64,000 nucleotides of DNA from Candidatus Pantoea formicae (GTDB taxonomy: Bacteria; Pseudomonadota; Gammaproteobacteria; Enterobacterales; Enterobacteriaceae), in contig NZ_VWXD01000003.1 in the NCBI RefSeq assembly GCF_011752625.1, positions 744,001 through 808,000 of the forward strand, given 5' to 3'. The stretch's first letter is position 1, and each line of letters begins with the position of its first letter. The translations under genes and the position numbers were made by a program. Below are positions 26,538 through 35,671 of this stretch, one piece after another. A model generated the notes under the pieces. That model worked only from the letters and a program-made list of their open reading frames with translations, made no database searches and was not told the origin of the DNA.

Positions 26538-27305
26538 ATGTTTAAATGGCCGTGGAATGCGCAGGTTGATACCACCGTCATGGCGCTTCCCTGGCAGCAG
26601 GCGCTGGCACAACCTATTTTTTCGCTGCTGGATGTAGACGAGCAGGTCGCCCTCACTGCGCTAGCCCAGCGCTTCTTACAGCAGAAGAAAATCTCCCTGC
26701 TGCAAGGGCTGCACTTCACTGAACTGCAGTTCGCACGGCTTGCACTCCTGTTTTGCCTACCCGTCTTAAAACTCGGTCTGGAGTGGCTGGACGGCTTCCA
26801 TGAAGTGTTGATTTACCCCGAACCTTTTCGTGTTGATGACCGTTGGGAAGATGATCGCGGCCTGGTCCACCAATCCCCCGCCGTGCATGCTGGACAGAGT
26901 TGGACGCAAGGCCCGGTGGTGTTAAATGCGTTGGATATTCAGGACTCCTTCGACCTCTCCGGTTACAACCTGGTGATCCATGAAGTGGCACACAAGCTGG
27001 ATGCACGCGGCAGCGGATACACCAGCGGTATTCCAGCGATAGCGTTACGTGATGTTGCTCAGTGGGAAAAGGATCTGTTGACAGCGATGGAGGAGATTGA
27101 AGCCGAAGTCGCGCTAGTCGGCGAGCAGGCCGCCACTATCGATCCTTATGCTGCCAGTGATGCCGCAGAATGCTTTGCGGTGCTTTCGGAGTACTTCTTT
27201 AGCGCCCCCAATCTGCTGGCTGAGCGCTTCCCAGACATGTATACCCACTTACAACGTTTCTACCGACAGGATCCAATGGCTCGTTTCGTCGTGGATTCTG
27301 TTTAA
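26538..27305 (+). CDS. mtfA: MtfA, Mlc titration factor / zinc peptidase
   Basis: 255 residues, with zinc ligands in the same positions as E. coli MtfA: His148, Glu149 and His152 in [10 protein letters not shown], and Glu211 in [11 protein letters not shown]. The protein binds the repressor Mlc, relieving repression of ptsG and linking it to glucose transport control, and has aminopeptidase activity. The neighbour tRNA-Asn downstream matches the E. coli mtfA-asnT arrangement. Confidence 0.96.
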   Translation: MFKWPWNAQVDTTVMALPWQQALAQPIFSLLDVDEQVALTALAQRFLQQKKISLLQGLHFTELQFARLALLFCLPVLKLGLEWLDGFHEVLIYPEPFRVDDRWEDDRGLVHQSPAVHAGQSWTQGPVVLNALDIQDSFDLSGYNLVIHEVAHKLDARGSGYTSGIPAIALRDVAQWEKDLLTAMEEIEAEVALVGEQAATIDPYAASDAAECFAVLSEYFFSAPNLLAERFPDMYTHLQRFYRQDPMARFVVDSV

Positions 27306-27361
27306 TTAGCCATCGCTTTGTACTATTGCTAGCCAGTTGAATACAAATGTGTTTTTAGCTG

Positions 27362-27390
27362 TTGACACATTTGTGGAGCACCATTAATAT
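27362..27390 (+). promoter_or_regulatory. Sigma-70 promoter of tRNA-Asn
   Basis: TTGACA (27362-27367), a 17-base spacer and TAATAT (27385-27390), followed by a GC-rich discriminator TCGCC, as in stringently controlled stable RNA promoters. Confidence 0.88.
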
Positions 27391-27408
27391 TCGCCTCGTT
27401 CACACGAT

Positions 27409-27484
27409 TCCTCTGTAGTTCAGTCGGTAGAACGGCGGACTGTTAATCCGTATGTCACTGGTTCGAGTCCAGTCAGAGGAGCCA
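27409..27484 (+). tRNA. tRNA-Asn (anticodon GUU)
   Basis: 76 nt including encoded CCA. Acceptor stem TCCTCTG/CAGAGGA, anticodon GTT at 27442-27444, T-loop GGTTCGAGTCC. The sequence appears identical to E. coli tRNA-Asn. Asn tRNA genes are frequent integration sites, and an accessory metabolic cluster follows directly, but I saw no duplicated 3' end within the window. Confidence 0.98.
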
Positions 27485-27493
27485 TATTTAGAG

Positions 27494-27527
27494 AAGCCCG
27501 CTCAGGGAAACTTGAGCGGGCTTTTTG
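27494..27527 (+). terminator. Terminator of tRNA-Asn
   Basis: AAGCCCGCTCA / TGAGCGGGCTT stem with eight-base loop, followed by TTT. Confidence 0.9.
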
Positions 27528-27587
27528 CATTCAGCGTATTCATCCACTCAAACTGCGATCCACATCATAATGCTGAGATGATCATAA

Positions 27588-27611
27588 GAACATATATTGT
27601 TCATTTGTTCA
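27588..27611 (+). promoter_or_regulatory. Candidate operator (GAACA/TGTTC motifs)
   Basis: GAACA-TATAT-TGTTC inverted repeat at 27588-27602 followed by a second TGTTCA at 27606-27611. The same hexamer in the other orientation occurs three times upstream of the convergent operon (31944, 32044, 32074). Proposed as a shared operator of an unidentified regulator. Confidence 0.45.
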
Positions 27612-27700
27612 TGAGCACCTATTCTTACTTCATCACCCGTCAATATTCACTCCACTTCCGAACGTATTATCTTTTTTAAACAGGAGGCTATGTCTAGATT

Positions 27701-28594
27701 ATGGCGACAACTTTCTATCCTTCCGCACATCTCGCTGAACTCTTTTTTCCATTAGCATCAGATGAAAATGCCATGTTGCAAGTCATTGAAAAAATTGCCA
27801 TCAGTGACTATTACCAAGGCTTTGAAACCGGTATTTTCCATCAACCCACTACGGCTAAAAAGATACGTACGCTGGCACAACAACATGCCCTTCATGTCAC
27901 GCAATGGCTAACCTTTGAGTTATTAAAGGAGCAGTTAAACCTGAGTAGTTTGGATGCTGCGTTACGCGAAAAATCAATTCGACGCGCTTGTGAGCTGGTG
28001 CACCTTGCGGCGGAATGTGGCACCACCAAGCTTTCACTGGTGAGTGGAAGCGATCCCGGTGATGCGCCACGCGCCGAGGCAATGAAGGGGTTCAGTGAAG
28101 CGATAGTGCGCATTGGTGAGGAGGTAGGTCAATATGAGGGAATGTTGCTGCAGATCGAACCGCTCGACCGTTTTGCACATAAATGCCAGTTGATTGGTCC
28201 CACCAGTGAGACCGTTGAATGGATGACAGCACTCCGTCCTGATTGTCCAAAGCTTTATCTCGCTTGGGACAGTGCGCATGTCGCCCTGAATCAGGAAGAT
28301 CTGGCCGAATCACTGAGGCTGGCAGCGCCACTGATTTCTCAGTTGCATCTCGCTAACGCCATCCTTGATCCACAAACCGCCGGCTTTGGTGATTATCACA
28401 TGAAGTTTGGCGAACCTGGTTTCCTGACACAGACTACCGCTGCGCACATCATTAATACCGCCCGTCATCTGCCGCTGCCTGGGGAACTTGGCGCGATTTC
28501 GGTTGCAATTGAGATGCGCACCACCGATCAAGATGACCTGTGGGATAATGAACGCCAGTGCCGGGAGTTTTTACAGCGTGCATGGCACGCCTGA
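27701..28594 (+). CDS. Sugar phosphate isomerase/epimerase-like TIM-barrel protein
   Basis: 297 residues of the xylose-isomerase-like/AP endonuclease 2 superfamily. Candidate metal ligands are Glu in LLQIEPLDR, Asp and His in LAWDSAHVA, His in SQLHLANA and Glu in AIEMRTT. The family isomerises or epimerises sugars, keto-acids and inositols; the substrate is unknown here. AGGAGG ends 13 bases before this ATG, which is long. An out-of-frame ATG at 27690 opens a 21-codon ORF ending inside the gene, so the real start arrangement deserves care. It is convergent with the dehydrogenase operon. Confidence 0.8.
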   Translation: MATTFYPSAHLAELFFPLASDENAMLQVIEKIAISDYYQGFETGIFHQPTTAKKIRTLAQQHALHVTQWLTFELLKEQLNLSSLDAALREKSIRRACELVHLAAECGTTKLSLVSGSDPGDAPRAEAMKGFSEAIVRIGEEVGQYEGMLLQIEPLDRFAHKCQLIGPTSETVEWMTALRPDCPKLYLAWDSAHVALNQEDLAESLRLAAPLISQLHLANAILDPQTAGFGDYHMKFGEPGFLTQTTAAHIINTARHLPLPGELGAISVAIEMRTTDQDDLWDNERQCREFLQRAWHA

Positions 28595-28600
28595 TAAAAA

Positions 28601-28619
28601 GAGGGGGCAAAGCCCCCTC
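28601..28619 (-). terminator. Terminator of the dehydrogenase operon
   Basis: GAGGGGGC-AAA-GCCCCCTC. On the minus strand it is followed by TTTTTATC, four bases after the dehydrogenase stop; it also sits just after the convergent isomerase gene. Confidence 0.88.
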
Positions 28620-28623
28620 ATGA

Positions 28624-29541
28624 TTAAATGACCGGTGTCAGCAGCGGTTGACCCGCCTGGAAAGCGGCAATGTTATCCATGACTAATTTCGCCATGGCGG
28701 CGCGTGTCGCCTGAGTCGCACTGCCAATATGTGGCGTGATGACCACATTTTCCCGTTGATAAAATGCCTGAGGGACATGTGGTTCATCTGCAAATACATC
28801 CAGCCCTGCCCCACCAATGTGATTCATGTTAATCGCTGCTAACAATGCTGCTTCGTCAATGACACTCCCACGTGCAACATTGATGATGATGCCATCATGT
28901 CCCAACGCATCAAGTACTTCTTTATTAATCAGATGATGGCTCTCCTTGCCTCCGCTGGCACACACCATCAGCACATCGCTATTTTCAGCCAGCGAGACCA
29001 GAGAAGGAAAGTAAGTGACACCCTCAATAGCAGATTGTGAGCGACTGTAGTACCCAATCTGCATGTCAAATCCTTGAGCCCTGCGGGCCACAGCGCGCCC
29101 AATACGACCAAAGCCCACAATGCCCAACCGCCTCCCACTGATTTTAACCGCAGGTGGATAAGAACCGTTTTGCCAAGATCCTCGCTCAATAAAACGCTGC
29201 GCATCATTAATCCGCCGCGCAACGCTGAGCATCAAACCTATCGCCAAGTCGGCCACATCATCAGTTAAAATATCGGGTGTATTAGTCACAGTAATATGGC
29301 GTTGCTGGGCGGCATAAATATCAATGCCGTCATAACCTACGCCAAATACCGCAATCAAACGCACGTGCGGCAGCTTATTGATCAACGCATCATTAACAAC
29401 CGATTCACCGCTGGCTAAGATAATTTCAATTTCATGATATTTTTCTGGCGATAGCCTATCCAGAGCAATAATTTCATTACCCGCCGATAACCCATCCACC
29501 AATGCCTGTGGAACTTTATTCGCACGTAATATAATGGACAT
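28624..29541 (-). CDS. D-isomer specific 2-hydroxyacid dehydrogenase
   Basis: 305 residues. NAD(P)-binding signature GIVGFGRIGRAVARRAQGFD at about 143-162 and the catalytic triad contexts: Arg in NVARGSVIDE, Glu in VFADEPHVP and His in ITPHIGSAT. This family reduces 2-keto acids such as hydroxypyruvate, glyoxylate or 2-keto-sugar acids. GGGGGAGAGG is directly before the ATG. It is the last gene of a three-gene operon with an MFS permease and an isomerase, which suggests a role in sugar-acid catabolism. Confidence 0.9.
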   Translation of the reverse strand: MSIILRANKVPQALVDGLSAGNEIIALDRLSPEKYHEIEIILASGESVVNDALINKLPHVRLIAVFGVGYDGIDIYAAQQRHITVTNTPDILTDDVADLAIGLMLSVARRINDAQRFIERGSWQNGSYPPAVKISGRRLGIVGFGRIGRAVARRAQGFDMQIGYYSRSQSAIEGVTYFPSLVSLAENSDVLMVCASGGKESHHLINKEVLDALGHDGIIINVARGSVIDEAALLAAINMNHIGGAGLDVFADEPHVPQAFYQRENVVITPHIGSATQATRAAMAKLVMDNIAAFQAGQPLLTPVI

Positions 29542-29576
29542 CCTCTCCCCCTATCATTTTCAAATTCCCTTTCCGA

Positions 29577-30899
29577 CTATTTCTGAAATGAGAGCTGACC
29601 GTTTTTAACCGGTAGTTTATTAAAATTAATACAGAGCGTACCGAGGGTGTAGCATCCTGCACAGATGGCGAAATAAACCAGTACACTTTCATAGCTCCCC
29701 GTAAGCTGCAGAATAACACCGACCAAAATAGGAACAAGAATACCGGCACAGCTGTTTGCCATATTCATTAGCCCACCCACCATACCGACGCGGTCTTTTG
29801 GGGCTAAAATTGCGGGGAAACTCCAATATAAACTGCCAAACATCATAAAGAAGGCCGCAACCGATAACAGTCCCACCGCCAGGTTAGGATTTTTTACCGT
29901 CGCTAATGCGTAGAGAACACCAAGCCCTACCAAACCAGAAACGGACAGCAGGCTTTTCAATGCAACATTATGGCTAACACCACGCTTCACCAGATAATCC
30001 GCAAAGAAGCCACTGAACAGGCATCCCGCAGTACCCATAACAAAGATTAAGAAAGTCGAGTTACCAATCGAAGCCAGCTGCAACCCCTGAGCCTGAGCCA
30101 GATAACTCGGTCCCCAGGTTAACAATCCCCAATACACCATGCCCCAGGAAGCTCGGCCTAACATGATAGCAATCATCGTAAACCAGCTAATACCCAACCC
30201 TTTTGTGGGGACTGATGGGGTATCCGTCACGGCGCCTTCAACATTACCTGCTGCAATGTAATCAGCCTCTTGTTGACTCACTTTTGGATGTTGAGTCGGT
30301 TTGTCGCGCAGTATTCTCCAGGCAAAGAAGCCCAACACCATGGTGAACAACCCGACAACGACAAAGGTGACGCGCCAGGAGTCAAGCACCACAATCAAGT
30401 GTGCGACAATAATACCGCCTATCGCGACCCCCAGCGGGCTACCCGAATCCATGATCACAGCACCACGGCCTCGCTCAGATTGCGTCAGCCAGGTTGAGCT
30501 TAACTTCGCCCCGCTCGGCGAAACGGGTGCTTCCATCGCCCCTAAGCCAATACGTGCAAGAATCAGGCTAAGACCACCGCTCGCCAAACCAATAATCGCT
30601 TGAAAGAATCCCCAACCAAATAACGCCCCGGTGATCACTTTGCGCGGCCCGTAACGGTCCAACAGCCAACCGCCTGGGACCTGTAATAGTGCATAAGACC
30701 AAAAGAAACTGCTTAAAATTAGACCCTGCATAGTAGGTGAAAGATGAAATTCGTCTTTGATATAGGGCATACCAATCGACAATGTAATTCGGTCCATTAG
30801 ATTGACGGCTAACAGAAAAAACATTGTGGCGAATATTGCCCAGCGAAACTGAGTTGGCTTAGCCGATTTGGATATTGTATTCAACGTTGAGTTAGACAT
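29577..30899 (-). CDS. MFS transporter, anion:cation symporter family
   Basis: 440 residues with about 12 membrane helices. The MFS loop is seen as GGWLLDRYGPRKV, and NLMDRITLSIGMPYIKDEF near the N-terminus is characteristic of the ACS subfamily (GudP, GarP, ExuT, DgoT), which imports hexuronates, glucarate, galactonate and related sugar acids with protons. It lies between the isomerase and dehydrogenase genes on the same strand. GAAGG precedes the ATG. Confidence 0.9.
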   Translation of the reverse strand: MSNSTLNTISKSAKPTQFRWAIFATMFFLLAVNLMDRITLSIGMPYIKDEFHLSPTMQGLILSSFFWSYALLQVPGGWLLDRYGPRKVITGALFGWGFFQAIIGLASGGLSLILARIGLGAMEAPVSPSGAKLSSTWLTQSERGRGAVIMDSGSPLGVAIGGIIVAHLIVVLDSWRVTFVVVGLFTMVLGFFAWRILRDKPTQHPKVSQQEADYIAAGNVEGAVTDTPSVPTKGLGISWFTMIAIMLGRASWGMVYWGLLTWGPSYLAQAQGLQLASIGNSTFLIFVMGTAGCLFSGFFADYLVKRGVSHNVALKSLLSVSGLVGLGVLYALATVKNPNLAVGLLSVAAFFMMFGSLYWSFPAILAPKDRVGMVGGLMNMANSCAGILVPILVGVILQLTGSYESVLVYFAICAGCYTLGTLCINFNKLPVKNGQLSFQK

Positions 30900-31064
30900 A
30901 AATTAACCTTCAGCTTAAAGTCGTTAAACAACGGATTTAATGAATAAGGCTTACAGTGCAAATTAAGATCATTGTCATTGGCGCATAGAACGACGCCTGC
31001 TGATTAACAATCATCAGCAGCCGCACCCTCATTTTATGTCCTTTAACCTTTTAGACTAAAATAT

Positions 31065-31901
31065 TTAACCCAACCATTTTTCCAGTGTCCTACGAGACTG
31101 AATTAAAACCTCAAGACTACGAGCGGGATCAATAGGCGCATCCCCACGCAATGGATAACTGTCACGCTGACGATGCATACGTAATGGGATTTCCAGGCTG
31201 CAGGGGATATTTTTCGCTTCAAGCAGGCCAATCATCGGCACATAATTTAATTGCCCGTAGCCTATAGGGGTAAAATGCACTTCGCCATCAATAACCTCTA
31301 AATCTTTCAGATGACAGTGCTGCGCATAGGGAAGCATGGCTATCGCTTGTTCAATAGGATCGACATCAGGACACAGTGAGACAATATTTCCTGCATCTAC
31401 ATTAACTGAGACGGCTGGGTGATCAACCGCGTCAAGCAGTGCAGCTCCATCATCAGCCAAGCTAAAAACGTCATAATTTGGGTCCCCACCATTCTCCAGA
31501 CAAATGACACATCCATTGTCCGCCGCTATCGGGGCGAGCTGTTTAAGATTGGTGATAATCTGCTGTCGGTCTTGCTGACGCCCAACACAAATGTTGATCC
31601 ATTTTGCCCCTATCAAATGAGCAAAATGGATACGGCGGGTAAACTGAGCAACGGCATCCACCGCGCCCATATTCATGGTGGCGCCAAAAGAACGCGTCTT
31701 TAACTGATATTTTTCCAATAACCCGCTGATATGACGTGCGTTTTCAGCACTAAAGAGTTCGGGTGGCATATCACCGACATATCCTTGGTTATAGGCAAGT
31801 TCGACATAACGAAACCCGGCTTTTTGAATCGTGCTGAAAGCAACATCATTATCTAAACCGTCAAACATCGCCGTGTTGACACCTATTTCGAACTGACTCA
31901 T
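31065..31901 (-). CDS. Second sugar phosphate isomerase/epimerase-like TIM-barrel protein
   Basis: 278 residues from the ATG at 31901 with AGAGGAG upstream; the in-frame ATG at 31961 lies within the promoter region and is rejected. Xylose-isomerase-like barrel; candidate metal ligands in VICLENGG, VNVDAGN, HCHLKDLE and CSLEIPLRMHR. It is not a close copy of the isomerase at 27701, so the locus has two different members of the superfamily. It is the first gene of the operon with the MFS permease and dehydrogenase. Substrate unknown. Confidence 0.82.
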   Translation of the reverse strand: MSQFEIGVNTAMFDGLDNDVAFSTIQKAGFRYVELAYNQGYVGDMPPELFSAENARHISGLLEKYQLKTRSFGATMNMGAVDAVAQFTRRIHFAHLIGAKWINICVGRQQDRQQIITNLKQLAPIAADNGCVICLENGGDPNYDVFSLADDGAALLDAVDHPAVSVNVDAGNIVSLCPDVDPIEQAIAMLPYAQHCHLKDLEVIDGEVHFTPIGYGQLNYVPMIGLLEAKNIPCSLEIPLRMHRQRDSYPLRGDAPIDPARSLEVLIQSRRTLEKWLG

Positions 31902-31943
31902 ATGCGCTCCTCTTGATGAACTAAAGTTCAGACAATGACCGTA

Positions 31944-32079
31944 TGAACACATTTTTAGCAAAAAATGAGCGCAGGAAAAGGCGACCAGATCACGAAAGAG
32001 GGCTTTGATTGGTGATTTACAAGGATTTCACATTTTCACCATGTGAACATTTGAGAGAGGAGCAGTAAGCAGGTGAACA
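31944..32079 (-). promoter_or_regulatory. Candidate operator cluster upstream of the isomerase/MFS/dehydrogenase operon
   Basis: Three TGAACA hexamers at 31944, 32044 and 32074; the second is part of the inverted repeat TTCAC-CAT-GTGAA (32035-32047) and the third of TGAACAATTGTTTA. The hexamer also marks the upstream region of the convergent isomerase gene. No regulator gene is present in the island. Confidence 0.45.
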
Positions 32080-32103
32080 ATTGTTTATCGGAATAAAAAG
32101 AAA

Positions 32104-32124
32104 ACCGCGCTCAGCGCGCGCGGT
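32104..32124 (-). terminator. Terminator after ybiX
   Basis: GC-rich stem ACCGCGC / GCGCGGT followed on the minus strand by TTTTCTTTTTATT, ten bases after the ybiX stop. Confidence 0.85.
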
Positions 32125-32134
32125 CAGGGGAAAT

Positions 32135-32812
32135 TTATACCTCAGTCCATCCACGCAGCAGGTTGTGGTACATATTCAGCAGTGACAACAACTCTTCGCT
32201 ATCGCCATGGCGTGCTTTAAGACTCTGAATATTGCGGTCCAGCTCAAACAGCATCGCACGCTGCTTGTCATCTCGCACCATGGATTGAATCCACAAGAAC
32301 GAAGCAACGCGGACACCGCGCGTCACTGGTGTAACGCAGTGCAGGCTGCTAGAGGGATAGAGCACCAGATGACCGGCAGGTAATTTCACTTTGTGCTGAC
32401 CATAAGTGTCTTCGATCACTAACTCCCCTCCTTCATAACTCTCTGGCTCGCACAAAAACAGCGTGGCCGAGAGGTCAGTGCGCATCCAGCCCGCAGCGCC
32501 GTTGTGGCGCACCGCACCATCCACATGAAAGCCGTAAGTTTCGCCTTGTTCATAACGGTTAAACAGCGGTGTGGATATCGAGCGAGGTAGTGCGGCAGAA
32601 AAGAACAGCGGGTTGGTGTTCAAAGCCTGCATCACCGCAGCTTGCAGCTGATCGTAAAGCGGTGTGCGCGTATCAATCTGCTGATTATTTTTGACCGTCG
32701 CGCCTTGGCTCCCGACCGTTGCACGTCCGTCAATCCATTCAGCCTGTTGTAGCAACGTACTGAATTTTGCTACCTCTTCCGGCGCCAGTACGGCAGGAAT
32801 GTGATACATCAT
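32135..32812 (-). CDS. ybiX: YbiX/PiuC PKHD-type Fe(II)/2-oxoglutarate hydroxylase
   Basis: 225 residues. The 2-OG-Fe(II) dioxygenase core shows GFHVDGAVR (HxD metal pair) and a distal His in [14 protein letters not shown], with Arg for 2-oxoglutarate. The family is co-located with TonB siderophore receptors (piuC-piuA, fiu-ybiX), as here 49 bases downstream of fiu. Its substrate is unproven. Two consecutive ATGs make the exact start uncertain by one codon. Confidence 0.93.
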   Translation of the reverse strand: MMYHIPAVLAPEEVAKFSTLLQQAEWIDGRATVGSQGATVKNNQQIDTRTPLYDQLQAAVMQALNTNPLFFSAALPRSISTPLFNRYEQGETYGFHVDGAVRHNGAAGWMRTDLSATLFLCEPESYEGGELVIEDTYGQHKVKLPAGHLVLYPSSSLHCVTPVTRGVRVASFLWIQSMVRDDKQRAMLFELDRNIQSLKARHGDSEELLSLLNMYHNLLRGWTEV

Positions 32813-32832
32813 CGCGTTGTTCTCTCATAAAA

Positions 32833-32852
32833 TGTGGGGCGCGCACGCCCCA
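32833..32852 (-). terminator. Hairpin between fiu and ybiX
   Basis: GTGGGGCG-CGCA-CGCCCCAC between the two genes, followed on the minus strand by ATTTTAT. Probably partial termination that lowers ybiX expression relative to fiu. Confidence 0.5.
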
Positions 32853-32861
32853 CGTAAAGAC

Positions 32862-35141
32862 TTAGAAATGCACGTTGGCGGTCAACAGGAAGGTGCGCGG
32901 CTCACCCGGATGATAGCGGTAGCCACTCTTGTTGATCGAAGCAACATAGTTGGTATCGAAAATGTTGTACACGTTAAGCTGCAGATCGAGGTTGTTGTTA
33001 ACCTTGTAACCCAGCTTGGCATCGGCCACCCAGTAGCCTTCGGTATGATCAGGCGTGCCCACTGCACCATCGCTGCCACGACGCAGGCTGCCCACATAGC
33101 GTGCACCGCCACCAACAGAAATCGCATCGGTAGCTTGATACTGCGTCCATAACGTAAAGGCATGTTTCGGTGTATATGCAATCGAGGATGAACCATCCTG
33201 CGCTACGCTGGCTCCTTCACGGACCGAAGCATGCTGCATGGTGTAACCTGCGATCACCTCCCAGTCTGGCGTGATATTGCCTGTTGCAGACAACTCATAA
33301 CCTTCTACACGTTTCTTACCGGTTTGTGAGTAGGTGCCATCATCATTGGCATCCACTTCGTTCTCAATATCGGTGCGGAACAGCGCCGCGTTCAACAGCA
33401 GACGTTTATCCATGACCTGCCATTTGGTGCCCACTTCGCTAGATTTCGCTTTCTGCGGTTTGAAGTCAGTGCGGTTCGCACTGTTACCCGTTCCGCCTGC
33501 TGCCAACGCAAAGCTGCTGCCGCCCGGAGGCTGTTGAGAAATCGCGTAGTTGAAGTAAACATTGCCCTGCTCGGTCAGACGATAGAGTGCGCCCGCTTTC
33601 CAGTTGACCAGGTTGCCAGATTTAGCGGTGTCAACAGTGGTGACAGGTGTACCCTTTGCTACCCCGGCAGGACAGGCTAACGCCCCGCGTCCGGTGCCAC
33701 CACAAGCTGTCGCACTATCATAATCCGTGTGATAGCTATCAAGACGGATGCCGCCGTTCAGCTCAAAGTTTTTGGTGATGGCTAAAGTGTCAAAGGCATA
33801 AATGCCCGTGGTGTCGGTTTGGCCATTGGCGTTAGCACCGTTACGATCCAGCCCACCCACCGAGATACTGCTGATAGGGTGATAGATATTTACAGCAGGC
33901 GCGGTAATCGCGTTCACACCATAGTTGGTCTGATTTTCACGCGTAAACTCTACTCCCGCGCTGATATCGTGCCCCACCGAGCCAGTGTAGAACTTGGAGG
34001 TAATATTCGTTTGGTTGGTCAGGATGCGGTTGCTGACATCTTTTAAATTGGCATTACGCGTCCAGGTCCAGGTGCCTACATCGTTCGGATTAGGAGTGGT
34101 AATCGCATTCCCCATCACCGCCGTCAACAGATACTCCTGCTTCACCCGCGACCAGCGCGTCGTGTTGCGAATGGTAGTGGTGTCGTTGAGATCGTGTTCA
34201 AAGCGAATGGTGCCACTATCCGTGGTGGATTTATCGAAATCTGAATCCGTGCCGTAATAGTTGCTGGTGGCGACCTTGCCCGAGTTGTTCAATGCAGAAG
34301 TTGCAGGCGTGGGTGAAGAGTAGCCAGGCAGGCCGATGGTAGGAATGCCACCATCAGGCGTGTTGTTCTGATGTACATGCAGATAGTTCAGGTAGAGACG
34401 TGTTGAGGTATCAAGACCAAACGCCAGCGAGGGTGCGACACCATAACGCTCATTCTCAACGTTATCACGCGCGGCATCGTGAGTTTTCTCTCCCATCAGG
34501 TTAAGACGGAACGCACTGTTATCGTTAATAGCCTGATTGTAATCCAGCGTGCCGCGACGCATCCACGCGCTACCCACACTGACGGAGGCATCCAGCCCGG
34601 TATCCAGACGCGGCTGTTTGCTGATCATGTTGATGGAGCCAGACGGTGCACTGCGGCCGTAATCGGTGCCGGATGGCCCTTTAATCACTTCAACCTGTTG
34701 GGTATTGAAGGTATCACGCGTGACGCTGCCGATATCGCGAATACCATCAACGTAGATGCTGTTTGAGGTATCCATACCGCGCATATAAACCGCATCACCG
34801 GTAGAGGAGCTACCGTTTTCACCGGCATAAAACGCGCCGACGCCGGGTACGTTTTTTAATGCATCAGTCAGATTATTGACGCCCTGATCTTTAATTACCT
34901 GCTCAGGTATCGCCGTCATGGTTCGTGTGGTGTCAACCAGTGGACGACTGAATTTGGGGTCAGCAGACGCATTTGGGGCATATAGCGAAGGCGTCTGCGC
35001 GTTGACTACGAGGGTATCTTCAGATTTTTTTGTGGCGTTATCTGCGGCCAGTGCGGCGGCAGGAGAAATACCAATACAAAGCCCGGTAAACAGGGTCAGC
35101 GAGTTAAAGCTGCCAAACGGCAAGTTGCGATTGTTATCCAT
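32862..35141 (-). CDS. fiu: Fiu, TonB-dependent catecholate siderophore receptor
   Basis: 759 residues (E. coli Fiu 760) with high visible identity. Signal peptide to about residue 33 (PAAALA-ADN), TonB box region around DTLVVNA, plug domain with VIKDQGVNNLTDALKNVPGV and SGTDYGRSAPSGSINMISK, then a 22-strand barrel ending in the typical aromatic C-terminus TFLLTANVHF. It imports ferric monocatecholates such as dihydroxybenzoylserine. A Fur-like box lies about 110 bases upstream, in keeping with iron-dependent repression. Co-transcription with ybiX is likely. Confidence 0.96.
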   Translation of the reverse strand: MDNNRNLPFGSFNSLTLFTGLCIGISPAAALAADNATKKSEDTLVVNAQTPSLYAPNASADPKFSRPLVDTTRTMTAIPEQVIKDQGVNNLTDALKNVPGVGAFYAGENGSSSTGDAVYMRGMDTSNSIYVDGIRDIGSVTRDTFNTQQVEVIKGPSGTDYGRSAPSGSINMISKQPRLDTGLDASVSVGSAWMRRGTLDYNQAINDNSAFRLNLMGEKTHDAARDNVENERYGVAPSLAFGLDTSTRLYLNYLHVHQNNTPDGGIPTIGLPGYSSPTPATSALNNSGKVATSNYYGTDSDFDKSTTDSGTIRFEHDLNDTTTIRNTTRWSRVKQEYLLTAVMGNAITTPNPNDVGTWTWTRNANLKDVSNRILTNQTNITSKFYTGSVGHDISAGVEFTRENQTNYGVNAITAPAVNIYHPISSISVGGLDRNGANANGQTDTTGIYAFDTLAITKNFELNGGIRLDSYHTDYDSATACGGTGRGALACPAGVAKGTPVTTVDTAKSGNLVNWKAGALYRLTEQGNVYFNYAISQQPPGGSSFALAAGGTGNSANRTDFKPQKAKSSEVGTKWQVMDKRLLLNAALFRTDIENEVDANDDGTYSQTGKKRVEGYELSATGNITPDWEVIAGYTMQHASVREGASVAQDGSSSIAYTPKHAFTLWTQYQATDAISVGGGARYVGSLRRGSDGAVGTPDHTEGYWVADAKLGYKVNNNLDLQLNVYNIFDTNYVASINKSGYRYHPGEPRTFLLTANVHF

Positions 35142-35249
35142 TTTAAAAGGGGAAATTTCTTATCGTTATTGACGCGCTCGTTACATCCTTACGACGTTAA
35201 GTACTGATAAACAGCGGCTTAAAACAGCATCAGGATGAAACACCTAAAT

Positions 35250-35268
35250 GATAACGCCAATGGTTATC
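35250..35268 (-). promoter_or_regulatory. Fur-like box of fiu
   Basis: GATAAC-N7-GTTATC, exactly 19 bp, inside a longer perfect inverted repeat AAATGATAAC / GTTATCATTT (35246-35272). It agrees with the Fur consensus GATAATGATAATCATTATC at 13 of 19 positions, including both GATAA/TTATC ends. Located 109 bases before the fiu start. Confidence 0.65.
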
Positions 35269-35415
35269 ATTTACTTTTTTATTCTTGCACGAGAAATGTG
35301 GATTGGGAATACATTTCTTTACGGGAGGATTACGTAATTCATACAATAAGCGCCAAGCTGAATGATTTGTAGGGATCGGCTTAAAATTGAGTAAGAAAGG
35401 CGCAAATTCAGGCAT

Positions 35416-35450
35416 AAAAAAAACCGCTGGACATGGCAGCGGTTTTTTTT
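35416..35450. terminator. Bidirectional terminator
   Basis: CCGCTG / CAGCGG stem flanked by eight A on the left and eight T on the right. It terminates the small gene at 35504-35671 on the minus strand. Confidence 0.88.
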
Positions 35451-35503
35451 GATGAGTGCACAGTTCGTTCCAGTAACTGTAGCGCATGACGAGAAGAAAT
35501 CGT

Positions 35504-35671
35504 TCATCGCTCATAGTAGCGGTATACCGATGGGTGGAACTCGATGCCATAAAGTTGGCTGATGGGGATCAGTAAATCAATATGGCTGCTAAGATCGAAT
35601 TCTCGCTCTTCAGTCGGCTGAGACTCCGCATTAATCAGGCGGTTGAACCATTGCGAAAGCGTCGTTTTCAT
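35504..35671 (-). CDS. Hypothetical 55-residue protein
   Basis: Start at the ATG 35671 with GGAGAG nine bases upstream; the in-frame start at 35731 has no ribosome-binding site. No membrane helix or signal peptide; N-terminal amphipathic segment (MKTTLSQWFNRLINAE) and an acidic, Tyr-rich C-terminus. It has its own terminator, which supports it being a real gene. I do not recognise the family. Confidence 0.6.
   Translation of the reverse strand: MKTTLSQWFNRLINAESQPTEEREFDLSSHIDLLIPISQLYGIEFHPSVYRYYER

Noticed and set aside
27409..27484. Attachment-site duplication of the tRNA-Asn 3' end
   Set aside because: No second copy of the tRNA 3' end was seen in the window and there is no integrase, so integration is not claimed.
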